A stretch of DNA of 35,554 nucleotides from Candidatus Nomurabacteria bacterium GW2011_GWA2_40_9 (GCA_000993955.1 LBZW01000002.1:1-35554), one strand, 5' to 3'; shown: positions 9,295-18,031, counted from the stretch's first letter. A program made the numbers and translations. The notes: generated by a model from the letters alone, not told the origin.

Positions 9295-9885
9295 CGATCC
9301 TAAAATCTTAGGGCTTGCATTCTTGGGGGGGATCATCCCCTCTCTGATCTGGCTGTGGTTCTGGCTCAAAGAAGAAGAAAAGAAAAAAGAACCAAAAGGA
9401 GTTCTGACAGGCGTATTTATTTTGGGTATGATAGCAGTTATTATCTTGCAGTCATAATAATACTTTACAAAAGTGCACACATAGACGAGCCAATAGACTG
9501 GCCTATATACCTGATCACTGCTGCACTCGGTTTTGCTGCCCTTGAAAATACTTTGTTTTTAATAAAACCACTCTCTCTAGGGGAAACTACTGTGAGCCTG
9601 CTCACAGGACAGCTTCGGTTCCTGGGTTCTACCCTCCTGCACAGTATATCTAGTGGTATGGTGGGTATAGCTCTCGGATTATCCTTCTACATGAGAGGAT
9701 TTGCAAAAAAAATGTATCTTTTAATGGGTCTTATTTTTGCTATCGCCTTGCATAGTGTCTTTAATTTTTTTATAATAAAGAATAGTGGAAGTGATTTTCT
9801 AAAAGTATTTGCTTTCCTTTGGGTTGTGACAGTTGTCGTAATGTTACTTTTTGAAAAATTAAGAAGAATGAGTGGAAAAAATTAA
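9284..9885 (+). pseudogene. PrsW-family intramembrane protease, split across two frames
   Basis: N-terminal part in one frame (MITNDPKILGLAFLGGIIPSLIWLWFW...VIILQ*), C-terminal part in another (LYKSAHIDEPIDWPIYLITAALGFAALENTLFL...LHSVFNFF). The expected EExxK block is missing at the frame junction. Confidence 0.65.
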
Positions 9886-9903
9886 AAATTAATTTAATTA
9901 TAA

Positions 9904-10015
9904 AATATTTTGTAATATAATTTTTGAGAGACATTGCACAGGCGGGTAGCCGAGCATAGCAAATTTTCAGCAGAAAATTATGCGTGTCTATCAAAAATTG
10001 ATATTACAAAATATT
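9904..10015. repeat. Core-plus-long-arms inverted-repeat element, copy A
   Basis: Arm AATATTTTGTAATATAATTTTTGAgAGACA (9904-9933) complementary to 9985-10015 with one mismatch and a 1-nt bulge; core TTGCACAGGCGGGTAGCCGAGCATAGCAAATTTTCAGCAGAAAATTATGCG shared with 18194-18247. Confidence 0.88.
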
Positions 10016-10024
10016 ATAAGATTT

Positions 10025-10504
10025 ATGACACAAAATAAAAAAAGGAGTTTTTTTGAAAGACTAACTGGCAGTATCGAAGCTGAAGAGGAAGAAGAATTGG
10101 AAGCAGAAACTAAAAAAGCTGGAATAAAAACAGATAAAAAAGGTGCACAAAATTGGATAGAAGAAGAAAATGAAGAAGCAGAACTAGCAGTAGATGTATA
10201 TCAGACCCCTACAGATATAGTAGTGAAAACTATGGTAGCAGGAGTACGAAATGAAGACCTAGAGCTCACCATAGCCCGCGACATGATCACCATCTCTGGT
10301 AAACGCAAAGAAGACCAGAATATAGATGAAGACAATTATTTCACCAAAGAACTCTACTGGGGTAAATTTTCTCGCACTATTCTCTTGCCCCAAGAAGTAG
10401 AACCAGAGCAAGTAGAAGCCACAGAAAAGCACGGCCTACTCACTATCAAACTCCAGAAAGTAGATAAAGAGAAGAAGAATACGGTGAAGATAAAATCTAT
10501 CTAG
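10025..10504 (+). CDS. Hsp20/alpha-crystallin small heat shock protein
   Basis: LAVDVYQTPTDIVVKTMVAGVRNEDLELTIARDMITISGKR...YFTKELYWGKFSRTILLPQEV...HGLLTIKLQK. Start MTQNKKRS preferred over 9980. Confidence 0.93.
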   Translation: MTQNKKRSFFERLTGSIEAEEEEELEAETKKAGIKTDKKGAQNWIEEENEEAELAVDVYQTPTDIVVKTMVAGVRNEDLELTIARDMITISGKRKEDQNIDEDNYFTKELYWGKFSRTILLPQEVEPEQVEATEKHGLLTIKLQKVDKEKKNTVKIKSI

Positions 10505-10509
10505 ATGAA

Positions 10510-10911
10510 TTATAGTAAATCTTTATATTCTTTATAACTCTCTTTAATCAAGTTCTTCCAGTTTCCAGTTTCACTACCTCCACCTAAATCAGTTTTATAA
10601 TAAACCAATAATACTTTAACTTGGTTTGATTTTTTATGTATAGCTACGATGCATCTATTTCCTGAACCATGACGAGATTCTTGTGTCCCTGCAATCTTAA
10701 ATTCTGTTTTACAAATCACAATATCCGCATCTTTGTTTGTAATATACTCCGCTGTATTTTTAAGAAACAAGGCATCGATAAATTTAAACTCTGCTAGCAA
10801 AAGATCAAGCGTCGTATCCCAAGCTCCTTTATACTTTTTAGCAAAAGTTCTTATAAAATGCCGTTCAGCAAAAAGTTCGATAGTGACTTGATATTCATTA
10901 GTAATATTCAT
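10510..10911 (-). CDS. Putative toxin partner of the adjacent XRE-Panacea antitoxin
   Basis: 133-aa ORF overlapping the upstream antitoxin-like gene by 14 nt; FAKKYKGAWDTTLDLL, ICKTEFKIAGTQESRHGSGNRCIVAI, VLLVYYKTDL give a compact basic RelE/ParE-like look. Family assignment is inference. Confidence 0.5.
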   Translation of the reverse strand: MNITNEYQVTIELFAERHFIRTFAKKYKGAWDTTLDLLLAEFKFIDALFLKNTAEYITNKDADIVICKTEFKIAGTQESRHGSGNRCIVAIHKKSNQVKVLLVYYKTDLGGGSETGNWKNLIKESYKEYKDLL

Positions 10912-11572
10912 GCGGATTTTCTTGTGTTATGAGGCCAAGGGTTATAATGTCATTTTCATTTGCACACAAATATGGGAATTGGTTATGAGTAAATTCAACA
11001 ATTTCTTTAGTTTTCTTGCCCTTCCACTTGTTACTTATATTTGTTATCAATTTTGACTCTTCTTTATTTATTTCAGACAAAGCTTTTTTATCGCCAGCAC
11101 GAGTTTGAGAGATAAGCATAGCACCATCTTCGGTTTGGTTTATCTCGATCTGCCCATTTTCATATAATTCATCTATAATACGAAAATAAGAATCCGCTAC
11201 AGGTCCGTATTGTATCTTTCTATATTGCATACCGCTCATACTTTTCAAGTTGTAATAAAACCAGCCAGCGTCAGCCAAGTACACTAATTTTGCCAGTTTT
11301 GTTTTTGGAATATTTTTATCGAGTCGCAAAAATGAAAGTATTATTTGTTTATACTTCTCATAATTTGGAGATTCTCCGGCTTCTACTTCTTCAAAAGATA
11401 CATTTAATACGCCAGAAAGCTTTTCAAACTCTCCCATAGTAAGTTCCCTTTTACCTTGCTCTATAGCAATATACGAAGGTCTAGAAATGCCCAATTTAAT
11501 AGCCAAATCAGCCTGAGAAAACCCTTTTTTAATACGAGCCTCTTTTATAAACTTTGCATATTTTGTAATCAT
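10898..11572 (-). CDS. XRE-family HTH + Panacea (DUF4065) domain antitoxin/regulator
   Basis: HTH IKEARIKKGFSQADLAIKLGISRPSYIAIEQGKRELTMGEFEKLSGVL, then Panacea-like TKLAKLVYLADAGWFYYNLKSMSGMQYRKIQYGPVADSYFRIIDEL. Start MITKYAKF chosen from the promoter position. Confidence 0.82.
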   Translation of the reverse strand: MITKYAKFIKEARIKKGFSQADLAIKLGISRPSYIAIEQGKRELTMGEFEKLSGVLNVSFEEVEAGESPNYEKYKQIILSFLRLDKNIPKTKLAKLVYLADAGWFYYNLKSMSGMQYRKIQYGPVADSYFRIIDELYENGQIEINQTEDGAMLISQTRAGDKKALSEINKEESKLITNISNKWKGKKTKEIVEFTHNQFPYLCANENDIITLGLITQENPHEYY

Positions 11573-11581
11573 AATACCCAT

Positions 11582-11610
11582 AGTATATACTTTTGTGTAA
11601 AAAAAGTCAA
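11582..11610 (-). promoter_or_regulatory. Sigma-70-type promoter for XRE-Panacea/toxin operon
   Basis: Minus strand TTGACT-17 nt-TATACT; the -10 abuts ATGGGTATTATG, implying a very short leader or leaderless transcript. Confidence 0.75.
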
Positions 11611-11659
11611 CATGGGTTGTCGGCAACCTTGACATACAAAAACAAAGGAGTAAACTATA

Positions 11660-14254
11660 TTATTTTGTAAACTCAATCAATTTATCTTTAAACTGATTTT
11701 CATCTTCATTATTATAAAAAGGCAATCCTAATACCCTGTATTTATTATTTTTGTTTAACTCTATAATTTTTGCTGTATCTTTTATCTGACTTAAAAAATC
11801 ATTTTTCCATTTATCATATTCAGCGAGATGCTTACCTTTTGGTTCAATAAAAAGTTGGTATGTGATATTTTGACCTTTTTTATTTGTGAGAAATAGTAAA
11901 TAATCTGGCTCAAAAGTTGCTCCATCTTTGAAATTATATATTTTTAATTGTCGCTCATTACGCACTAAATATACCTCTTTAAAATCTTTATATAATTCAG
12001 CAACTTGCCTATGTATTAAATTGACCAACTCTTTTTCTTCGCTTGTTCCATAATTTGCATTGAATACATACCACTCTTTGTCTGCGAGATTTTCTTCACC
12101 TCCATTTACTTTTTCACTATCTTTTTGAACTTTTATTTTTTTGTCTTTAAATATTAAGCGAAACTTTGCTGGTGTAAATTCTTTACTACCTATGTATTCT
12201 GTCACATTTGATTTTATTTGTCTTTCTATCTCGCACAATAACTCCAACAAAGCTTCTAATTTGATTTTATTTGTCATATTATCTAAATCGCTTTGCATGC
12301 CTTCAAATGTAATAGCTAGCCCGCCGAAATAATTTTTATCTGCAATAAAATCACGCATTGACTTCAGCTTTGGGAAATAAGTTTTCAAATTACTAAAATC
12401 AAAAAAATCATTCTTTGCCAAAGCATTTTGAATAATATGAAACTCAATATCTTTAATTTTTATATCCTTCGGGGTTTTTATTATCTTTGATTTTAAAATC
12501 TGCTTATCAGTGAATACTCCTGTTTCTTGTCCTAAGCCGGAAATAATAGAAAAAGTTATATTTTTCTTACTAACCCCCAAATCACTTATTGAATTTATAC
12601 CATCAAAACTCCTCTTTTTTCTTTCATTTTTATATACAAGACCAGTTTTATAAAATTGCTTATTCTTGAAACTTTCTTTCAGTTTTAACTCAAGCTCAAT
12701 TTGATTGTCATCCATCATACCCTCTTTGATAAGAGCAGTAGTAATTTCTGCAATATATCTGGATTCATTATGGCTGTGATAGTGCAATTCTTCTAAAATT
12801 CGAAGCTCATGATCTAAATTCTTATCAAATTTTCTTTTATATTTTTCTCCTTCATCGATTTTAAATGGGAAATATCGTGCTCCTCGCCCGATAAGCTGTG
12901 CCTCAGAAATAGTCGTTTTGCCTGGTTTATTGTCTTTTCCATCACGAGTTTCGTATAAACGAACAATGTCAAAAAGATTAAGCACATCCCAGCCCTCATT
13001 TAATTTTTGGACTGCAAAAATAGCTCTAACCTTATTAATCTTTTCTTCTAACGTATTTAGCTCAATTTGTAATTGTTTTATTTGAGTTTCGTCATTTACG
13101 CTTCTGCACTTATTTTCAGCAAAGTTTTCTTTTAATTTTTTAATAAGAATCAAATCAGTAATATCATGTTCTTTATAAAAATCAAAAGCCTTACTGAGTA
13201 TTTCAATATTCGTTTTACTCCTAATTTGTTTTATTTCCTCAATACTAAGATTTTCAATAATCTCATGGAAAAGTTTTTTATTCTCGTCTGATTGAGCAAT
13301 AGTTTTTTGAGCCTTAAATAAAATTACAGGTTTCAATGAAATTTTATATTTATCAGCAACTTCTTGCCTGTATTGGTTTAAAATAATAGCTTGAATTATC
13401 CGTGTTTTTTTATCTGTATCAGTAGAAAAAAGCTGTGGGTCTTTTGAAAATCCATCATTTCTAAATTCTTTCAAGTCATATTTATAAATAACCTTATTTT
13501 TATATTTCTCTGAGATAAATTTATCTAGAAAATCCATAGTAGCAGTAAACTCTAAGAGTAAATTAGCCCCATTCTTTTTTAAAATTTTTTCAACAGTATT
13601 TTCCCAATTTGGCTTTTTGTCGTCAATTTCTTCTGTCAAATTACTAGCAAACAAATCCGCCTGCGGGGCATTACTCCTTGTTTTTACCTGTGAATGATGT
13701 GCTTCATCAGAAAGCAGAACTATTTTTTTATCCTTAAAATCTTCAAAAGTCAGCGCCCCCTCTTTTTCATTATGCAAATCACTATGTAATTTTTGAATAG
13801 TAGTAAAGCATATATTTATCTCATTTTTCCCTATGTCTTCAAAATTATCAACTTTTCTAACAGGAATTATTTTGTTGTTTAAAACAATCTTTTTATTAAA
13901 AAGATATTTACTAGAAAGAGTATTTAAAAAGTTATCTTCTGTTTTTTTAATGATATTGTCTGAGTTCACAAAGAATATAAAATTACTATATCCTTGCTCA
14001 TATAAATACAAAATAAGTCCTGCCATTATCAATGTTTTGCCAGAGCCAGTAGCCATATTGAAAAGAAAATGCAAGGGGCTTTCTTTTCCTTCAAAAGGAT
14101 TATTATAACAATGGAAAAATCTAGCGAATGCTTCTTTTTGATATTCTCGCAATTCAAAATCCGGATTCAAATTGTCAACCATAAAATCTGGCACCTCCGG
14201 CCATTTCATGCCAATCTTCTTTGCTCCATCTAGTTGTTCGTATAAAAATTGCAT
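11660..14254 (-). CDS. res: Type III restriction endonuclease subunit R (DEAD/H helicase + PD-(D/E)XK)
   Basis: LREYQKEAFARFF, FNMATGSGKTLIMAGL, VLLSDEAHHSQVKTRS, EAQLIGRGARYFPF, C-terminal FEPDYLLFL...YQLFIEPKG. Confidence 0.9.
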   Translation of the reverse strand: MQFLYEQLDGAKKIGMKWPEVPDFMVDNLNPDFELREYQKEAFARFFHCYNNPFEGKESPLHFLFNMATGSGKTLIMAGLILYLYEQGYSNFIFFVNSDNIIKKTEDNFLNTLSSKYLFNKKIVLNNKIIPVRKVDNFEDIGKNEINICFTTIQKLHSDLHNEKEGALTFEDFKDKKIVLLSDEAHHSQVKTRSNAPQADLFASNLTEEIDDKKPNWENTVEKILKKNGANLLLEFTATMDFLDKFISEKYKNKVIYKYDLKEFRNDGFSKDPQLFSTDTDKKTRIIQAIILNQYRQEVADKYKISLKPVILFKAQKTIAQSDENKKLFHEIIENLSIEEIKQIRSKTNIEILSKAFDFYKEHDITDLILIKKLKENFAENKCRSVNDETQIKQLQIELNTLEEKINKVRAIFAVQKLNEGWDVLNLFDIVRLYETRDGKDNKPGKTTISEAQLIGRGARYFPFKIDEGEKYKRKFDKNLDHELRILEELHYHSHNESRYIAEITTALIKEGMMDDNQIELELKLKESFKNKQFYKTGLVYKNERKKRSFDGINSISDLGVSKKNITFSIISGLGQETGVFTDKQILKSKIIKTPKDIKIKDIEFHIIQNALAKNDFFDFSNLKTYFPKLKSMRDFIADKNYFGGLAITFEGMQSDLDNMTNKIKLEALLELLCEIERQIKSNVTEYIGSKEFTPAKFRLIFKDKKIKVQKDSEKVNGGEENLADKEWYVFNANYGTSEEKELVNLIHRQVAELYKDFKEVYLVRNERQLKIYNFKDGATFEPDYLLFLTNKKGQNITYQLFIEPKGKHLAEYDKWKNDFLSQIKDTAKIIELNKNNKYRVLGLPFYNNEDENQFKDKLIEFTK

Positions 14255-14264
14255 ATATTTATAA

Positions 14265-14786
14265 TTATTTTTTATTATCTAGGTTTGTTAATCTTTCAGA
14301 AAAATGTTTAGTTAGTAAAAAAACACTAGACAGCGATATGAAAGTATTAAACACCTCTTTTCCTTGCAATTCTCTATTAATTTCCATGCCATTCCACTTG
14401 ATAATTTGATTTTCTTCAATTTTCCATTCTCCTTTTTCATTTTTTAAATTAAAGATGTTGTTATGTGCTGCTCCGTTTCTAATGTGTCTCAAAAATTGAA
14501 ATTCTTCGTCTGTGTTTATATTTGCGTTATAGCTTGAAAGCGATAAAAAATCAAATGTAAGAATCGCCATGGCCTTGCCAATAAAAATCATTTCGTTATG
14601 AATATTGAGTTTAGATGTGACAATATTACCCCTTTTTTCAATGTGTAAATCTGTGGCTTTGTTAAATTTATCTAACATGTAATTAAAACTTAAATAATCT
14701 TCTTGTATACTGTTTTTTGTCCTTAGTATGTTTTGCACATCACAATCAGATAAAGTTCTAATGGAAAGGAGAAAAAGCCAGTACAT
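14265..14786 (-). CDS. HEPN-like protein between mod and res
   Basis: FLRHIRNGAAHNNIFN contains R-N-x3-H (RNGAAH, 14463-14480), the HEPN catalytic-type motif, in a helical context. Confidence 0.6.
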   Translation of the reverse strand: MYWLFLLSIRTLSDCDVQNILRTKNSIQEDYLSFNYMLDKFNKATDLHIEKRGNIVTSKLNIHNEMIFIGKAMAILTFDFLSLSSYNANINTDEEFQFLRHIRNGAAHNNIFNLKNEKGEWKIEENQIIKWNGMEINRELQGKEVFNTFISLSSVFLLTKHFSERLTNLDNKK

Positions 14787-14848
14787 ATTTTCTATATCCT
14801 TTAGAACGGGATGAAAATTTATATCACTGACATTGATTAATTCTTCAT

Positions 14849-16669
14849 TTAATTTTTGTTGAGAAGTGAAATTAAAATATCTTTTTGCTTAATAAGAGAT
14901 AATTTTTCAAATTCTTTTATATTTTCCTCAAAAACTTTTAGATCTACTGAATACTCAAAAAACGCCTTATCTTTCATTTCCCTCCAAATTTTCAAAAGCA
15001 CTTTTATATCTTTTGCTTTTTCAATATCTTCCATAAACTGCTCGTTATATTTCATTAATTCGCAATAAATAAAATCTTCTTTATTAGATACAGTTCTGAT
15101 TCTTTTAATGTCAACATCCATATGGGTGTTTAATTGTTCTACCAAAATAAATTTTCTATCTCCTCCATCTTCCTTATTTAATTCAATTGTGGCATGACCA
15201 GTTGTTCCAGAACCAGCAAAGAAATCTAAAATTAAATCTTCGTCAGATGTCATTAGCTTTAATGTATCTAATACTGCATATAATGATTTTGGATAACTAA
15301 ATAGATTTTCACCTAAAATTTTTTTCAATAAATTAGTCCCTTGAAACTCAGGAAAATACTTTTTATCAGTCCAAAGATTTTTTAATACCTGCTGTTCATA
15401 GTATTTATGATATATTTTTATTTCATTATCTTCTTTCTTTGCAACAAAAAATTCATTCGCATTTCTTTTGGCAAAAGTTTCTGATATTGTTTTCCATGTA
15501 AAATCTTTTCCATTCTTTTTTGGAAAGACCTCGTAATAATCTTTTTTATTTTCCAAAGTAATATCTCTTAAATCTTTACTAACATATATTGGATAATAAA
15601 AATCAGGCTTACTTTCTCTTGAAGTACTTGTTCTTACTCTTATCAAAGGCTCCAATCTATAATCACCCTGATTATCAGTAAGGTTAAAAGTTTCTGCAAT
15701 TGCCTCGTCTAGGGTCACTTTATTAAATTTTGCAACAGAAATATCTTTCGCATAGACCAACATGTATTCTGTTGCTGCAGAGAAAAATTTTTCATGTTGT
15801 CTGCCTTTTGGATTTATGTAGATTGTGACAAGACCAACTCTATTTTCTCTGCCAAATATTTCATCCATTAATACTCCTATATAATAAAGTTCTTCATGGT
15901 CAATAGTTAATGCAATAAAACCATCTTCTTTTAAGAGATTTAATGCAATCTCAAGTCTATTTTTCATAAAAGTAAGCCAACTTGAATGCTTGAAATTGTT
16001 GTTATATGTAAATGTTTCTGTGCTACCACCAGTATTATATGGGGGGTCTGTATAGATAAGCTTCACTTGTCCGGCAAATTGTTCTTTTAAGCTGTGAAGT
16101 GCGAGTAAGTTGTTGCCTTTGATTATTAGATTTTCGCGAATTACTCCATCTTTATCTCTCTTTAATTCTTTTACTTTTTCTTCTCCATTTTTTGTATATC
16201 TTTTCCAATTTGTCAAAACTTTTGGAGCCAAGAGTTTATCAATATCGTCTTGTGCGAGAATTTCATTAAAAAATATTTCCTTTCGTTTTTCATCCTCTTT
16301 CGTCATCCCACCTTCAAGCACACAGTCCTTAAATGGCCACACAAGAGAGACTTCTTTTCTTTCATTTAAAAATTTACCACCAATATTAAGCCCAATTTTA
16401 TTTTTAAATTTTGTATAAGAATCATTAAGAAAATTCTTATCTTGAATATAAGATACAAAATCATTTATATTAAAAACATACACATCTTTTATTTTCTTGA
16501 AAAACTTGTCTTTTATTTCTTTGTCACTAATTAAAAGCTCAATTAGTTTGCTATCTGCTTTGTACGCTTTATCAATTATAGTATTTGTTAAAATATCACC
16601 CTCTTGATCAAGAAAATCTGGTTCATTTTTAAGAATTTTATTTAATTTTTCTTCAAATTTATTGACCAT
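14849..16669 (-). CDS. mod: Type III DNA methyltransferase (Mod)
   Basis: KLIYTDPPYNTGGSTETFTYNNNF (DPPY) upstream of DLILDFFAGSGTTGHATIELN (FxGxG): beta-type motif order. Confidence 0.92.
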   Translation of the reverse strand: MVNKFEEKLNKILKNEPDFLDQEGDILTNTIIDKAYKADSKLIELLISDKEIKDKFFKKIKDVYVFNINDFVSYIQDKNFLNDSYTKFKNKIGLNIGGKFLNERKEVSLVWPFKDCVLEGGMTKEDEKRKEIFFNEILAQDDIDKLLAPKVLTNWKRYTKNGEEKVKELKRDKDGVIRENLIIKGNNLLALHSLKEQFAGQVKLIYTDPPYNTGGSTETFTYNNNFKHSSWLTFMKNRLEIALNLLKEDGFIALTIDHEELYYIGVLMDEIFGRENRVGLVTIYINPKGRQHEKFFSAATEYMLVYAKDISVAKFNKVTLDEAIAETFNLTDNQGDYRLEPLIRVRTSTSRESKPDFYYPIYVSKDLRDITLENKKDYYEVFPKKNGKDFTWKTISETFAKRNANEFFVAKKEDNEIKIYHKYYEQQVLKNLWTDKKYFPEFQGTNLLKKILGENLFSYPKSLYAVLDTLKLMTSDEDLILDFFAGSGTTGHATIELNKEDGGDRKFILVEQLNTHMDVDIKRIRTVSNKEDFIYCELMKYNEQFMEDIEKAKDIKVLLKIWREMKDKAFFEYSVDLKVFEENIKEFEKLSLIKQKDILISLLNKN

Positions 16670-16727
16670 ACTTATAAGTGTAATACTAACAATTTATCAG
16701 TCAAATTGCTAATGAAAACTTACTTTG

Positions 16728-16799
16728 TGCCGGGGGGCAGAATCGCACTGCCGACCTATCCCTCTTCAGGGGAGAGCTCTACTACTGAGCTACCCCGGC
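16728..16799 (-). tRNA. tRNA-Phe (anticodon GAA)
   Basis: Reverse strand acceptor GCCGGGG/CCCCGGC, anticodon loop CTGAAGA, T arm GGCAG-TGCGATT-CTGCC; no encoded CCA. Confidence 0.9.
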
Positions 16800-16817
16800 A
16801 TATCTACTTTTCAACAT

Positions 16818-17066
16818 CTACCTCGGCATAAAACTTTTGAATTTTTCTATAGTCACGCCAGCTTCTTTGATAAAACTCTGGAACTGCGTGATATATGGCT
16901 CCAAGAAATACAGTGTCCCGATAGCCACACCTATCACAAATACCCAATGCACAATCTGAAAAAAAGCCTGCTTTTTCTGGACACTTCGTATTTTTCGAAG
17001 CATCTCGTTGTTCTCTTCTACGAGTTCATGGGTCTCTTCTAAGAGTTTTTTGGATTCAGGATCCAT
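16818..17066 (-). CDS. Small single-TM hypothetical protein
   Basis: 82-aa ORF: charged N-terminus, TM IVHWVFVIGVAIGTLYFL. Confidence 0.6.
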   Translation of the reverse strand: MDPESKKLLEETHELVEENNEMLRKIRSVQKKQAFFQIVHWVFVIGVAIGTLYFLEPYITQFQSFIKEAGVTIEKFKSFMPR

Positions 17067-17153
17067 AGTAATACTTTAGCATATTTAATAAAAAAAACCA
17101 GTATAAACTTATTTGAGAATAAGCCTTTATATGTTAGATTATAAGAGTTAGCT

Positions 17154-17225
17154 GTCCTCGTAGTTAAATGGATATAACTGCCGCGTCCTAAGTGGTAATT
17201 GCAGGTTCGATTCCTGCCGAGGACA
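17154..17225 (+). tRNA. tRNA-Arg (anticodon CCT)
   Basis: Acceptor GTCCTCG/CGAGGAC, anticodon loop GTCCTAA, T arm GCAGG-TTCGATT-CCTGC. Confidence 0.9.
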
Positions 17226-17233
17226 CAACTAAA

Positions 17234-17467
17234 TTACAACCCCAACAATTCTACTATCTTTGGCTTATTGAAGCCTACGATTAGATTGTCACCGATTTGG
17301 ATGACAGGCACACCCATTTGGCCTGATTTTTCTATCATTTCTGCCCTCTTTGCAGTATCTATTGCTACATCGTAGTCAGTAAAAGCTACATTTTTCTCTT
17401 TAAAAAAGTCCTTTGCCATGTGACAAAAGTGACATGAGGGTGTTGAATATATAATTACATTTTGCAT
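17234..17467 (-). CDS. Glutaredoxin-like protein
   Basis: VIIYSTPSCHFCHMAKDFFKEKNVAF (CxxC) and MGVPVIQIGDNLIVGFNKPKI. Confidence 0.88.
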   Translation of the reverse strand: MQNVIIYSTPSCHFCHMAKDFFKEKNVAFTDYDVAIDTAKRAEMIEKSGQMGVPVIQIGDNLIVGFNKPKIVELLGL

Positions 17468-17531
17468 AAATTTTTATCTGTTAACTATTAATTACTTACA
17501 TTATATCATATGAATCAAGTGACACCAACTG

Positions 17532-17602
17532 TGCGGGATGGGATAATCGAAACCCCGTCTAATCCTTGGGAAGGACTCATTCTACCACTAAACTAATCCC
17601 GC
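17532..17602 (-). tRNA. tRNA-Gly (anticodon CCC)
   Basis: Reverse strand acceptor GCGGGAT/ATCCCGC, anticodon loop TTCCCAA, T arm GGGGT-TTCGATT-ATCCC. Confidence 0.88.
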
Positions 17603-17603
17603 A

Positions 17604-17633
17604 AATTTTGCCAAAGCAAGGCTTTGGCAAATT
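17604..17633. repeat. Palindromic element of CCAAAGC-AAG-GCTTTGG type between ftsB-like gene and tRNA-Gly
   Basis: AATTTTGCCAAAGC-AAG-GCTTTGGCAAATT; may also act as a terminator. Confidence 0.75.
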
Positions 17634-17637
17634 ATTC

Positions 17638-18012
17638 TTATTTAAACAGATTTTTTAAAAAAGAAAAGAATCCTTTTTTTTCTACTGTTTCATCTGCTAT
17701 TTTTTCTTTATCATCTACTATCACTATCAACCCTTCGCCTGCACGGGCAAGCCCGAAATTTTCTCGAAAAACTCTTTCCTTCCCTTCATCAGTGTTTAGA
17801 TTATTTATATCTTCACCAAGTTTTTCTTTTCTATTTTCCAATTCATTCACCTTGGCCTCAGCTATGTCTTTATTCTCTTTGGTATCCTTCATTTTGTTCA
17901 GCAAATCAAAAACACCATAGGCAAACACTAAAATTACAACAGTTAAAACGACCAAAAAAGGCCATGATTCTAAGATACGCCTTCCACTCTTTTTTTCTTG
18001 AAAATTCCTCAT
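17638..18012 (-). CDS. FtsB/DivIC-like septum formation initiator
   Basis: Single TM followed by coiled coil KVNELENRKEKLGEDINNLNTDEGKERVFRENFGLARAGEGLIVI. Confidence 0.8.
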   Translation of the reverse strand: MRNFQEKKSGRRILESWPFLVVLTVVILVFAYGVFDLLNKMKDTKENKDIAEAKVNELENRKEKLGEDINNLNTDEGKERVFRENFGLARAGEGLIVIVDDKEKIADETVEKKGFFSFLKNLFK

Positions 18013-18031
18013 AATATGATAATATCAGTAT

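Noticed and set aside
9934-9984. Core of the repeated element as a tRNA or tRNA-like gene (GGCGGGTAGCCGAGC looks D-arm-like)
   Set aside because: No T-arm (TTCRA), anticodon arm or acceptor stem can be drawn.
9904-10025. RNA thermometer dedicated to hsp20
   Set aside because: The same core occurs at lepA without a heat-shock gene, so a dedicated thermometer is not the simplest reading; the effect on hsp20 remains possible.
16725-17042. 105-aa plus-strand ORF across tRNA-Phe
   Set aside because: Overlaps the tRNA gene and is antisense to the small TM protein; no coding character.
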